From positions 310,001 to 374,000 of the forward strand of contig NZ_QCYJ01000020.1 of assembly GCF_003123685.1 (NCBI RefSeq): a stretch of 64,000 nucleotides of DNA. The letters run 5' to 3'. A model generated the notes under the pieces. That model was not told the DNA's origin. It did no database searches and saw nothing but the letters and a program-made list of their open reading frames with translations. The first letter of the stretch is position 1, and every line of letters starts with the position of its first letter. Made by a program: the position numbers and the translations under genes. Source of the DNA: Nocardia aurea. GTDB taxonomy: Bacteria > Actinomycetota > Actinomycetes > Mycobacteriales > Mycobacteriaceae. Below are positions 36,549 through 46,300 of this stretch, piece by piece.

Positions 36549-37546
36549 GATCTGCCGACTCTCCTGTTCGTCTGTTCCACCGCCGCTGCGACTGCAAGGC
36601 AAAACACCAAACTACGGGGAGATTGCTGAAAAGTCGCCAGAACAATCGAGTGTCGGCCGGAAAGATTGCCGACAACGACGAATCCCTGGTGACCGCCAAC
36701 CACTATGCCGCTTCCTGCGGATCGTCTCCACGGCGAGGTCCAGTCGACCCCCGCCTGACAGTGAACTCCTCGAACTCTCGCCGCCACTGCTCAACGGCTA
36801 CGCTATCGAGCACGCCCCCGCCAATTCAGTTGTGTCCCACACAAACACAACATGATCACGCGGCGGTCGCTCGCTCCCCAGCGGTCCGACCAGCAGAATC
36901 ATCCACCACGAAGTACGGCTGGAATATCAGCGTGAACGATGTCGTCGCCGCGATCCCGAACCAGCGCACATGCTGTTGCCCGCCACTCCGAGGCAGACTC
37001 CCACCAGGGCTATGAACACGACGATCCTGCTCGCCCGATAACCCTGCTGTCCGATAAGGACCGCGCTTCTCTCGAGTGCTCGTTTCCGGCTCAGGATTCG
37101 AGCACCCCGAAATGATCGCTGTCGCGCCGATATTGTTTCCAATCAGCCGGAACAGCTGGTTCGAGCCGATCGAGTCTCGATTCTCGCTTGAACCGTGAGC
37201 AATCCATCGGTAAGAGGATCGGCCAGTGGCGGACCGTGTCTTGATTCTCCTGAATTTCCGACAGTGCCGACAACCGCAGATCCGACGTGAATTCCGCGAG
37301 ACCGGCCATGCCGACTTCGGCCTCCGCGCACTCCGGACAGAACTGCCCGCCACCGCATCCACTCGGAGGCCGGGCCGAACTACCGAGCAGACAGCGACAA
37401 CCGACGCGCGACAACAGCGCCCGTGGCCCCCGACGGACAGCACCGGGGCGGGCCGTCGTGTTCGTGCTGTCGATCAGCGGAGAACTCTCGACCCGGACTC
37501 GATCTCGCCCGCCACCCGGCAGACGACGATCGAGTCCGGTGACAAG
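36549..37546 (-). pseudogene. About 1 kb of decayed small genes, lower GC than surroundings
   Basis: No intact gene is convincing here. Two minus-strand remnants look protein-like. The first, at about 37091-37414, contains QFCPECAEAEVG and FTSDLRLSALSEIQENQD with a CxxC motif. The second, at about 36856-37145, encodes two hydrophobic stretches in different frames (VVFIALVGVCLGVAGN, then FGIAATTSFTLIFQPYF), so a membrane protein broken by one frameshift near 36960-36975. The base composition is visibly less GC-rich than the flanks and codon use is atypical. This fits horizontally acquired genes in decay. Confidence 0.4.
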
Positions 37547-37711
37547 CTACGCCGCCGACCTCCCTATTCCCGGATGGCCCAGCAGTTCTGCCTGTAATGC
37601 CACGTGTTCGGCACACAGGTATCGGTATCCCGGCCGGATGAATGCCGGGTCCAATCGCTGCTTGAAGGTCAGATTCTCCTGTCGCCAGCAATCGCCGCAC
37701 ACCAACGTGTT
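37547..37711 (-). CDS. Small cysteine-containing protein, possible zinc ribbon
   Basis: A 54-residue candidate gene. The start MNTLVCGDCWRQENLTF at 37711 has GAGG seven bases upstream; an ATG four codons earlier is possible. Two cysteines in CGDC and a later CAEH give a plausible four-ligand zinc site. The rest is polar with a helix-like end (VALQAELLGHPG). I do not recognise a family. It lies at the edge of the lower-GC patch and is transcribed towards it, so it may be the only surviving gene of that patch. Confidence 0.5.
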   Translation of the reverse strand, partial: NTLVCGDCWRQENLTFKQRLDPAFIRPGYRYLCAEHVALQAELLGHPGIGRSAA

Positions 37712-37944
37712 CATGGGGCACCTCATTCCGCTCGCATGGCGCGATATCTCTACTTTCCCAATCTTCTGCTCTCCCATCCCGATAGCGGCCCAACCGTTAT
37801 GTACTTCGTCGTGTGGGCGCGAGCTCGCCGGGTATCGGATCGGGGTGGGCGCGGCTCGCCGACCCGGGTAAAAGCCCTGACCACGGGCTCGGGCGACGTA
37901 CGCTGCCCGGTGACCGCTGTCTCCGTAGGACGGATGGAGTCACC

Positions 37945-39033
37945 ATGATCCGAATCGGACAACCACCCATGCCGCTCGTGCGCGCCGTCGATTTCGTTCG
38001 CCACACGTTGACGGTTCTGCATCGCAAACTCGTGCCGGGCCCGATCGCGCTCATGGAGGTGATCGCGGCGGGCTGGCTCACCCAGGCCCTCTACGCGGCC
38101 GCGAATCTGGGGATCGCCGACGCGCTGGCCGACGGCCCGCGCACCGGCAGGCAATTGGCGCGCGCGGTGGGCGCGCACGAGGACGCGCTGCACCGGCTGA
38201 TGCGGTTGCTGATCAGCCACGGCATCTTCACCAGGGATACGCGCGGCCGCTACGCGTTGACCGCGCTGGCCCGTCCGCTGTGCGCCGACAGCGAGGTCTC
38301 GCTGCGGGACGCGGTGCTGTTCTTCGGTTCCGAGTTGCACCGCAGGCACTGGACCCACATCACCGAAGCGGTGCGCACCGGCGAGGCGGTCGGCGCGAAG
38401 ATCGACGGCAAACCGTTCTTCGAATACGTCGCCGACGATCGCGAAACCGGCGAGATCTTCGATCGTGCGATGACCAGCATCAGCACCCTGACCATGGGAC
38501 CGTTGCTCGCCTCCTACGATTTCGGTCGTTTCGGCACCGTGGTCGACGTGGGCGGCGGCGAGGGCCTGCTGCTCGGTGAGATCCTGCGTGGCGCACCGCG
38601 ATCCCGCGGCATCCTGTTCGATCTGCCCGAGGTGGTCGCGAAGGCCCCCGCCACGCTCGCGGAATTGGGTGTGGCCGATCGGTGCGTCGTCGAGAGCGGC
38701 TCGTTCTTCGACCGGGTGCCCCCGGGCGGAGACGCCTACCTGCTCAAACACATAGTGCACGACTGGGACGAGGACCGGATCGGCCAGATCCTGCGGGTAC
38801 TGCGCACGGCAATGACCCGGGATTCCCGGCTGTTGCTCGTCGAACTCGTCCTGCCCGAGAACACCAGGCCGCACCCCGGCAAATACATCGACCTCGAGAT
38901 GCTCATCAACACCGGCGGCCGCGAACGCACCGAATCCGAATACCGGGATCTGCTCGCCCGCGCGGGTTTCACCCTCGAGCGCTGCGTCCCGACGATCTCC
39001 CCCGACAACATCCTCGAGGCCCGCCTGACCTAG
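37945..39033 (+). CDS. SAM-dependent O-methyltransferase, class 2 family
   Basis: A 362-residue methyltransferase of the acetylserotonin/caffeate type. A winged-helix dimerisation region (about 40-110, AANLGIADALADGPRTGRQL) is followed by the SAM-binding motif VVDVGGGEGLLLGEIL and the catalytic region LLKHIVHDWDEDRIGQIL, where His acts as base. It would methylate a hydroxyl on an aromatic or polyketide-like substrate. ATG at 37945 follows GGAG. Its stop codon overlaps that of the convergent UbiA gene, which ends the large AfsA-containing operon, so it may act on that operon's product. That link is inferred. Confidence 0.9.
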   Translation: MIRIGQPPMPLVRAVDFVRHTLTVLHRKLVPGPIALMEVIAAGWLTQALYAAANLGIADALADGPRTGRQLARAVGAHEDALHRLMRLLISHGIFTRDTRGRYALTALARPLCADSEVSLRDAVLFFGSELHRRHWTHITEAVRTGEAVGAKIDGKPFFEYVADDRETGEIFDRAMTSISTLTMGPLLASYDFGRFGTVVDVGGGEGLLLGEILRGAPRSRGILFDLPEVVAKAPATLAELGVADRCVVESGSFFDRVPPGGDAYLLKHIVHDWDEDRIGQILRVLRTAMTRDSRLLLVELVLPENTRPHPGKYIDLEMLINTGGRERTESEYRDLLARAGFTLERCVPTISPDNILEARLT

Positions 39034-39989
39034 TTTCCGGTCAGGACGAGGGCTTGGGCGATCAGGGTGAGGTAGAGGGTGAGGATGAACAAGACGGCGG
39101 GGACGACCGGGTGGTCCTGATCGTCCGAGCGGAGGAATTTCGCCGCGGCGACGGTGGGAATCAGTAAGAGCGCGGCGGGGATCCAGGCGAGCGCGGCTTC
39201 GGCCGGGGCGTGGTCCCAGGGGCGCACCAGTGCGATGTCGGTGGCCACGGCGACGGCGGCGAACAGTATCGACGCGGCGGTACTGCCCCGTGCGCCGAGG
39301 GGGTTGGAATAGAAGAGTTCGTCGGGCCGCTCGGTTCGGGAGGTCTTGCGGGCGAATTCGAATTGCAGGAACGCGCCCGCGAAGATCACGGCGACGGCGG
39401 CGGATTGCCAGCGGGCCGCGACCTCGCCGGTGTCGATAGCCGACAGCACGATGTACGCGGTGACGAGTAGTTGGACCGGGTAGGTGACGACGAGGTTCAG
39501 CAGGATATTCGTGCGCACCGGGTCCGAAAGCCGTTCCAGCGCCCACAGCAACAGCCCGTAGGCCAGCACGGCGGCGATCATGAGCGCGGACAGCGCCGAC
39601 AGCGCGGCGCAGGCGGTGACGGAGACGACGGCGATCACGGCCATCCCCGCCCGCAGTTCACCGGCGCTGACGGCCCCGGTGACCAGCGGTCGGTCCGGAT
39701 TGTGGACGCGGTCGTATTCGAGATCCTTCTGCTCGTCGACCATGCGCAGGTAGAGCAGGACGACGGCGACGATCGCGATACGCAGGACCGTCGCGCCGGT
39801 GGGATGCCAGGACCGCTCGGGGCGCGACATCAGCGCCGCGGTACCTTCCAGCGCCAGCACCCACAGGATGCCGTACAGCAGGTAGTGCGGCTTGTACATC
39901 ACCTTCGTGAACCGGGCCAGGCGCAGCACGGATTCCCAGGGTCCACGGGACGGGGCTGTTCCGGTCGCGGACGGTGTCACAGGGTCCAT
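39030..39989 (-). CDS. UbiA-family prenyltransferase
   Basis: A 319-residue integral membrane protein with about eight hydrophobic helices. The first Asp-rich motif, which binds magnesium-prenyl diphosphate, is visible in YLRMVDEQKDLEYDRVHNPDRPLVTG; a second, weaker acidic region lies after FARKTSRTERPDELFYSNP. UbiA enzymes attach isoprenoid chains to aromatic or sugar-like acceptors in the membrane. This is the last gene of the operon, overlapping the preceding 62-residue frame by 13 bases and the convergent methyltransferase by four. The acceptor is presumably the molecule made by the upstream genes. Confidence 0.88.
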   Translation of the reverse strand: MDPVTPSATGTAPSRGPWESVLRLARFTKVMYKPHYLLYGILWVLALEGTAALMSRPERSWHPTGATVLRIAIVAVVLLYLRMVDEQKDLEYDRVHNPDRPLVTGAVSAGELRAGMAVIAVVSVTACAALSALSALMIAAVLAYGLLLWALERLSDPVRTNILLNLVVTYPVQLLVTAYIVLSAIDTGEVAARWQSAAVAVIFAGAFLQFEFARKTSRTERPDELFYSNPLGARGSTAASILFAAVAVATDIALVRPWDHAPAEAALAWIPAALLLIPTVAAAKFLRSDDQDHPVVPAVLFILTLYLTLIAQALVLTGN

Positions 39990-40165
39990 GTGTCCCAGCT
40001 GGTGAGTTCGGCGGCCGAGCCAGGGCGTAGATGGGCGACCGGGAGCATCGCGACCTGGGCGACCTCGTCGAAAGGGATGGCGAGCAGGTCGCCGTTCTCG
40101 CGTACGTAGGCCAGATGCGCGGTGGTCATCGTCGCGCCGAGGCCGCGTGCGCGCTGACCGTTCAT
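39977..40165 (-). CDS. 62-residue protein between AfsA-like and UbiA genes
   Basis: A small protein whose ATG forms an ATGA overlap with the AfsA-like stop codon and whose end overlaps the UbiA start by 13 bases. Overlaps on both sides strongly suggest that it is translated. The sequence is mixed polar and hydrophobic (TTAHLAYVRENGDLLAIPFDEVAQVAMLPV). It has no transmembrane helix or cysteine motif and belongs to no family I know. An internal ATG 12 codons later could also start it. It could be an accessory subunit or chaperone for the AfsA-like or UbiA enzyme. Confidence 0.6.
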   Translation of the reverse strand: MNGQRARGLGATMTTAHLAYVRENGDLLAIPFDEVAQVAMLPVAHLRPGSAAELTSWDTWTL

Positions 40166-41136
40166 CCGCCGACCTCGTCGGGCACCAGTTCTTCCTCGGC
40201 GAATTCGAGATCGATGCGGGCCGCCACCGTCGCGGCTTGGCGGATCTCGCACCGCACCACGGTCGCTTCCACCCCGGAGTCGGTGACCTCGGCGTGGCAG
40301 TGCACGGGCCGGTCCAGTTCGACGAACTGGTCGAACGCGCTCGCCACGCAGACCAGCTTCGGCGTTTCCTCGAGCACCACGCTGAGCGCGGTCTGTCTCG
40401 CGGCCTCGATCAGCAGGCTGCCTGGCACGTGGTCGAGCTGGTGGTCGAACAGGAACGGATGGGCGAGGTCGGCGACCACCTGGGCGATCGCCCTGTCACC
40501 GTCGATCTCCGGCGGGCCGATGACGACATTGCGCCAGTTCTCGCGGCCCACCAGGGCGGCGGGCGCGCGTTCCCCCAGCGCCGACGCGCCGACGAACGGT
40601 CCCAGGCCGAGACTGTCGCGGAAACCGGTGCGCAGGGCCGCCCAGTGGTTCGCAGTGGTCCAGGAGAAGGAACCGTCGACGGTCGCCATCGGTGTGTCAC
40701 CGCAGGCGATATCGAGCACCATGTCGAGGCCGTGCAGTACCTCGCCGCGACGGTGTTTGCGCGGCACCCGCACCGTCATCACCAGGTCGGCGGGCGCGAT
40801 GCCGACCTCCCACGCCGCGGTGTCGGAGCCGGTCGCGTTGAAGGTGCGCACCAGGAACGCCGCCTCGGTCGGCACACCGTAGTACTCGTGCGTGAGCGCG
40901 ATGGCGGCCTGCCTCGCCGCCTCCATCACCAGCAGCGGATCGTGACGCAGGGCGAGCGCGCCGGAATGATCGCCGTAATAGGCGTGCATTCTGGGTAGCT
41001 GGGCTCCCACCACGAATTCGTCGTCGGCGACGGCGTGCATCGAGGTGACGAACACCTCGGCGACCGCGCAGCGGTGCGCGAGCACCCGCGAGATGGTGCG
41101 GTCATGGGTTGCCGCGACGGCAGCGGTGTACGTCAT
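40162..41136 (-). CDS. AfsA-family (gamma-butyrolactone biosynthesis) hot-dog protein
   Basis: A 324-residue protein with two AfsA hot-dog repeats. The first contains DPLLVMEAARQAAIALTHEY; the second has the family signature FDHQLDHVPGSLLIEAARQ. In Streptomyces, AfsA joins a beta-ketoacyl-ACP to dihydroxyacetone phosphate, the first step to gamma-butyrolactone hormones such as A-factor. The fold and signature are clear here, but no butyrolactone receptor (TetR-type) gene is adjacent. ATG at 41136 has GGAGG upstream and overlaps the NDK-like stop by four bases. With the ACP and ligase of this operon, a role in coupling an acyl chain to a phosphorylated acceptor is plausible. Confidence 0.9.
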   Translation of the reverse strand: MTYTAAVAATHDRTISRVLAHRCAVAEVFVTSMHAVADDEFVVGAQLPRMHAYYGDHSGALALRHDPLLVMEAARQAAIALTHEYYGVPTEAAFLVRTFNATGSDTAAWEVGIAPADLVMTVRVPRKHRRGEVLHGLDMVLDIACGDTPMATVDGSFSWTTANHWAALRTGFRDSLGLGPFVGASALGERAPAALVGRENWRNVVIGPPEIDGDRAIAQVVADLAHPFLFDHQLDHVPGSLLIEAARQTALSVVLEETPKLVCVASAFDQFVELDRPVHCHAEVTDSGVEATVVRCEIRQAATVAARIDLEFAEEELVPDEVGG

Positions 41137-42032
41137 GGTCGAGCCTCCAACCAGTCGTTCGCGGCCACCGGCCGCAGGGTCTGCGACTGCGCTCCCGAGC
41201 GCATGGGCAGTACGTAGGAGCCGAGTACGATCACCGACCACGGATCGAGGTCGGCGCCCGCGTCCCACGCGGAATAGAGCAGCCGCGCGCAGTCCTCGTC
41301 GGCGCTCGGCTCCTCGACGCCGAGATCGCGTGCGATCCGCGCCAGCGCCGACGACCGGTCGAAACTTCCCGAGGGGGTGGACGCGTACAGCTCGGCCGCG
41401 ATCCGTCTCGCCTCGGCGTGGGTGTCGCCGTCGGTGCCGAGTCGTGCCAGCAGTTCGGCGCGGGTGGGCTCGTCGAAGTAGATGGCGAGTTCGCGCAGGA
41501 CGTCGGCGGGATCGTCGGGGGAATGCACCAGGTTCAGCAGGTAGTTGTGCAGTCCGAGCAGGTGCCGGAGTTCACCGGGGCGACGTTTGCGCGGATCGGT
41601 GGCGCCCTTGGCCTCGGTGAGTCGCACCGGCAGCGGCAGTTCGCCGTCGGCGCCGGATACGACGAGTACCAGCGCGTCGGAGATGTCGACCAGCAGGTCG
41701 GCCAGACGGCGGCGTTCCGGTGACGCGATATTCCACGCGAAGTACCACAGGGCGCGGGCCAGATGCCGGTCGACCGGAACACGATAGGCCGCGACGACCC
41801 CGAAGCCGTTGGCGCTCAACCATTCCAGCGTCGGTTCGACGGCACGGGCGACGATCGCGTCGGGTTTGAGCAGCAGCAGCGAATGTCGTCGGGAGAAGGT
41901 CGCGGGGTCGATGCCGAGTCGGCTCAGATGCTCGACCGATTCCAGGACATAGGTGTCGCCGATATAGGCCTCGACCTTGTCCGGCGACGGCGTGAGCTGT
42001 GCCAGCTCCGCCCGCAACGATCCCGGCGTCAC
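41133..42032 (-). CDS. Divergent nucleoside-diphosphate-kinase-like protein
   Basis: A 299-residue protein, about twice the length of NDK. An NDK-like core begins at RHSLLLLKPDAIVARAVEP and continues through GFGVVAAYRV. Near residue 165 it reaches HNYLLNLVHSPDDPADVLREL, matching NLVHGSDS of true NDK, so the phospho-histidine position is kept. The NDK fold is extended by a C-terminal helical region of about 110 residues with no known motif. The true ndk gene of this organism is at 63.1-63.5 kb, so this copy has a special job in the operon, perhaps phosphate transfer to a non-nucleotide or an intermediate. It starts with GTG overlapping the SDR stop by four bases. Confidence 0.75.
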   Translation of the reverse strand: MTPGSLRAELAQLTPSPDKVEAYIGDTYVLESVEHLSRLGIDPATFSRRHSLLLLKPDAIVARAVEPTLEWLSANGFGVVAAYRVPVDRHLARALWYFAWNIASPERRRLADLLVDISDALVLVVSGADGELPLPVRLTEAKGATDPRKRRPGELRHLLGLHNYLLNLVHSPDDPADVLRELAIYFDEPTRAELLARLGTDGDTHAEARRIAAELYASTPSGSFDRSSALARIARDLGVEEPSADEDCARLLYSAWDAGADLDPWSVIVLGSYVLPMRSGAQSQTLRPVAANDWLEARP

Positions 42033-43117
42033 GCGGCACCGCCGAAGTCGTTGGCTGCCAGCACATCTTCGATGGTAGGCAGCGGCATCCCCAGATAGCC
42101 GGTTTCCAGGCAGTAGTCGAGTAGCAGCCGCAGGTATTCCTTGCCGGTGGGCGGTGACGGCCTGCCGAGCATGATTCGCGCGCGGGAGGTGTCGAAGTTC
42201 AGGCGCCGCGTGAAATAGCTGGTGTAGAGCGAGCCGATGCGCCGGTAGTACTCGCGTTCGATCTGGTCGAGGTCGGCCTCGTCGAAGGTCGCCGACGGGA
42301 CGAAGGTCGCCACGTCGAAGGAGGGGTATTCCGCGAGTACGTCGGAGATTTCGCGCAGTGAGAGCGTGTCCGCGCCGACGGCGTGCATGGTGCGACCGAC
42401 CGCGGATTCGAAATCCAGTACCGCGGCGGCGATCACATCGGCGACGTGATCGACCGGCGCCAACGACAGGGTCGCGTCGTAGCGGCCGGGCAACGTCCGC
42501 AATTTGCCTTCGACCATGAGTTTCACGACGGTGTAGAGATTCTTGTATTCGCGGATGGCGCCCGTGGTGGCGTCACCGGTGACGATGCCCGGTCGCACGA
42601 TCGCCCAGTCGAGGCCCCGTTCGCCCGCCGCGCGCACCAACTCCTCGGCGCGGAACTTGCTCTCCTCGTACCGGTTTCCGAAGGACCCGCCCGCCTCGGG
42701 CGCCTCCTCGGTGACGGTGCCGCCGCGCATTCCGCAGACATAGGCGGTGCTGACATGGACGAGCGGCACGTCCCACGCGGCGGCCAGTTCGATGGCATGC
42801 GCGGTGCCGCGCACGTTGAGTTCCTCGTAGGCGCCCGGCGGCGCGTCGAACGCGGTGGTCGCGGCCGAGTGCACGATGACGCCGACTCGTTCGGCGAGAT
42901 CCTCGGTGTCGCGCGACGACATCCCGAATCCGGGGGCGCGGATGTCACCGGCCACCGCGGTGCCCGCCTCCAGGATGGTGCCGTCGTTGCGGACGATCTC
43001 GGAATTGCTGTGCAGCACCGCCGCGACCGGACGGCCCGCGGCGGCCAGGCGAGCGACCACCTCGGCGCCGACCAGACCGGTCGCGCCCGTGACGAGGACG
43101 GTATCGCGCCTGCTCAC
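42029..43117 (-). CDS. Extended SDR (thioester-reductase-like) protein
   Basis: A 362-residue NAD(P)-dependent protein of the extended SDR group. The cofactor motif is TVLVTGATGLVGAEVVARL; the catalytic region contains VSTAYVCGMRGG and NRYEESKFRAEELV (Tyr and Lys separated as YxxSK). Similar domains reduce ACP-bound thioesters to aldehydes or act as epimerases. The ACP gene directly upstream, overlapping by four bases, favours a reductase acting on an ACP-bound chain, but an epimerase-like function on a sugar is not excluded. Confidence 0.85.
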   Translation of the reverse strand: MSRRDTVLVTGATGLVGAEVVARLAAAGRPVAAVLHSNSEIVRNDGTILEAGTAVAGDIRAPGFGMSSRDTEDLAERVGVIVHSAATTAFDAPPGAYEELNVRGTAHAIELAAAWDVPLVHVSTAYVCGMRGGTVTEEAPEAGGSFGNRYEESKFRAEELVRAAGERGLDWAIVRPGIVTGDATTGAIREYKNLYTVVKLMVEGKLRTLPGRYDATLSLAPVDHVADVIAAAVLDFESAVGRTMHAVGADTLSLREISDVLAEYPSFDVATFVPSATFDEADLDQIEREYYRRIGSLYTSYFTRRLNFDTSRARIMLGRPSPPTGKEYLRLLLDYCLETGYLGMPLPTIEDVLAANDFGGAA

Positions 43118-43389
43118 GGCCGCACCCGTGCGGAGAGGCTGTCGGTCACCAGGGTGACGACCTCGCCGACCCGCCTGACGCCGATCAATTCCTCGGGCCG
43201 GTACCGCGGCAGGCCGAAGGTGCGCTCCAGCACCACGGTCAGTTCCATCAGCCGCAGCGATTCGTACCCGAGATCCTCGATCAGGCGCTGGTCGTCGGCG
43301 AGATCGGGCCGCGGCTCCGGGGCCATCGCCCCGACGATGCGGCGGACCTGCGCCGCGGTCGTGGTGGCCGGGGTTCCGGGCACGGTCAT
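43114..43389 (-). CDS. Acyl carrier protein
   Basis: A 91-residue carrier protein. The phosphopantetheine site is in IEDLGYESLRLMELTVVLE, with serine in the YESL motif, where the family consensus is DSL. The four-helix layout and length are normal. It overlaps both neighbours by four bases, so it is translated with the ligase upstream, which would charge it, and the SDR downstream. Confidence 0.88.
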   Translation of the reverse strand: MTVPGTPATTTAAQVRRIVGAMAPEPRPDLADDQRLIEDLGYESLRLMELTVVLERTFGLPRYRPEELIGVRRVGEVVTLVTDSLSARVRP

Positions 43390-46300
43390 ATGGCCTCGCC
43401 TTCCCTGAGATGCGGCTGCTGCCCGCCCGTGGTGAGCAGGTCGCGGGCTTCGTCCAACGGTAGATCGGTATTCAGGTAACCGGCGACGCGCAGCCAGTCG
43501 TAGCCGATGGCGAGGGTGCGCTGCCACTGCTCGCGCGAATCGAAGGAGGCCGGGAATCCGGCGTCGGGGTCCGAGCCGCCCGCGATCCGGCGCACCCCGG
43601 CGACGAAATCGTCGAGGATCGCCAGACCGGCGACGGTGTCGTCACCGACGTCGATGAGTTCGGAGAAACGCACCCCGCGCGCGGCGTCGAGCCCGGCCAG
43701 GATCTCCTCGCGACGCAGGTCGTGGGCGGGCAGCATCGCGCGCACCGTCTCGACCGGCGCCACATCGGCGGGCAGCGGGTGGATACCGTAGGCGGACAAC
43801 AGCACTCGCACGCCCATGGCGACGAGCCGATGGGCCGCGATATCGGCGACCGCGCCCTGCGCGTCCTTCACCGCACCGGCCAGATCCTCGCGCGCGTTCT
43901 CCAGGACCACGTTGGACCACACCAGGTTCAGCGCGCATTCGGTGAATCGCGGGGCGGGCAGCGGCGCGAGGGTGGCGATCACGCCGTCATCGCGGGCCGC
44001 GCCGGTGAGTCCGAGTATCGGGGCGTGCGCGGTCGGCACGGGGGTGTAGGGCCGTGTGGTCTTGCACATCGCCAGGGCGGGCTCGACGGGGCCACCGCGT
44101 CGCCATTCGAGACCGACGAATCCGAGTCGCACGAATTCGGCCAGTTCCGCGCCGATCGCGGGGTGGCGGGCGAGGATGTCGCGCACCGAATGCCGGAACA
44201 CCACCGAACGCCAGGCCCGTGCGGCGGCGTCGGAGAGCGCGAAGACCTCGTGATCGTCACGCAGGACGTGCACGCGGCCGCCGATCGACCACGTGGTCAC
44301 CCCGGGCCTGCGGGCGAAGATCACCCGGTGCGGGTCGTCGGCGACGCCTTCCACGCCGAGATCGGTCGCGAGTTCCCACACCTGATCCCAGTCGCGCGCC
44401 GGGTCGACGAGCGCGCGGTAGCGATCGATGAGTGGATGCGCGCCGATCCGATCGAGTTGCCGCGGCAGCCATTTGGTCTCGAGATAGGTCTCGCCCCGGC
44501 CCGCCGCCCAGCCCTTGACGGCCTGGGTCAGGCCGTCGCGCGCCCATTCGGCCGCCTCGGCCTCCGCCCCGAACGCGCGCAGCGCCACCGCGTAACGCAG
44601 CGCCTGCACGGCACGCGCGAACCACCAGTCCGCGATCAGGGTGGTGAATTCCGGGTAGGGGGTGATCGCGCGCAGCGCGTCCAGATCCACCGTGCCGGGT
44701 CGGATCACCGTGGCGCGCAGGAATCGCTGGCATCGGTTGAGCAGATCTTCGTCGGGGCGTCGCGCCACCTGCTCGAATTGGCGCCGCAGTTGCGCCTGCG
44801 AACGGGTGCGCACCTCCACCCGGCGACCATCGATGAACAGCACCGTCGGCAACGTCGGCATCTCCTCGTCGCCGGGGACGACGGCGAGGAAATCCACGTC
44901 GGAGCCCTCGTTGCCGAATCCCTCGGCGAGCGATCCCTCGAACACCACGGCCGAATCCGACGGGACGGCGACGCTTTCCAGCGCCTTGTCGAGTAGTCGC
45001 GCGACGCGGTCGACGGGCAGCGCCGGTCGCGGCGCGGCGTCGGTGCGGTCGAGTGTGTGGCCGTCGGGGCGGTGCACGACCACGCCGTCGAGACCGCCGT
45101 CGCGATACACCTGCCACATATGACGTCGGCGCGGTTTGCCGCTGGAGGTCCGCCGGATGGTGCCGCGAGGTCCGGTGATGATCTCGACGGTCTGCGCGGG
45201 TCCGAGTTCGCCGCGAATCACCTGGCGGGCCTCGGCGATCCAGTCACCGGCGGCGGCCTCCGCGAACAGCGCGACACCCCGGGCCCCGGCATCGGTGATG
45301 GCGACGGCGGCGAGTTTGCCCTTGGTGATTCCGGTTTCCTGGGCGACGCGGGATTCGATGTCCTCCATGAAGACCGAACGGCCGCGCACCTTGAGACTCG
45401 ACCCCATCCGGCCGAGTACGAAAACCTCGCCGCGATAGAGGAATCCGGCGTCACCGGAGAAGAGGGAGCCTTCGGAGATACGGGTGGACGACCCCGCGCT
45501 CGGCGCTCCGGAATAGCCGAGTGCCACGGATTCGCCGGTCACGACCAGTTCACCGAGGGTGCCGTCCGGCAGCAGCCGGCCTTCCTCGTCGACGACGGTC
45601 ACCGTCGATTCCGCGGTCGAGTAGCCCAGTCCGGTGATCCAGCCCGCGCCTTCCACCCGGTGCACGTCATCGAGCGGGGCGTGTTCGAGGACCGGGACCG
45701 GACGCCCGAAACGCAGATTGGGGTTGTCGATGCGCAGCGCGGTGATCGGGCGACCGCGCTCGGAGGAGGTCACCATGAGCGTCGCCTCCGCCAATCCGTA
45801 GGCGAGGGTGTAGGCGGAGGTGGAGAAGCCGAGCGGGCGCGTCAGTTCGGCGAAGGATTGCAGATCGGCCACCTCGACCGGTTCCGAGCCGACCGCGAGG
45901 GTGCGCCACCCGGACAGGTCGAGGTCCGCGATCTCCTCCGGCCGCACCCGGTGCGCCACGTAGCCGAGGGCGAACGACGGCGAGGGCGAATGCTGGGCGC
46001 GCGACATGGCTCGCAGCCAGCGGGCCGGATCGCGGACGAACTGGTCGGGGCGCATCAGGTAGAGGTCGCCCTGGTTGGTCACCGTGGTGAGGAACGCGCC
46101 GACCAGGCCCATATCGTGATACAGCGGCAGCCACGACACCATGGCCTCGCCGGGCCGCCAGTCGATCAGGCCCGAGATCATCGCGATATTGTTCGCCAGA
46201 TTCCGCCAGCTCACCCGAACACCGCGCGGCGTTCCGGTGGATCCGGAGGTGAACTGCAACAGCGCGCATTCGTCGGGTTCGCCGAATTCACGGTGTTCCG

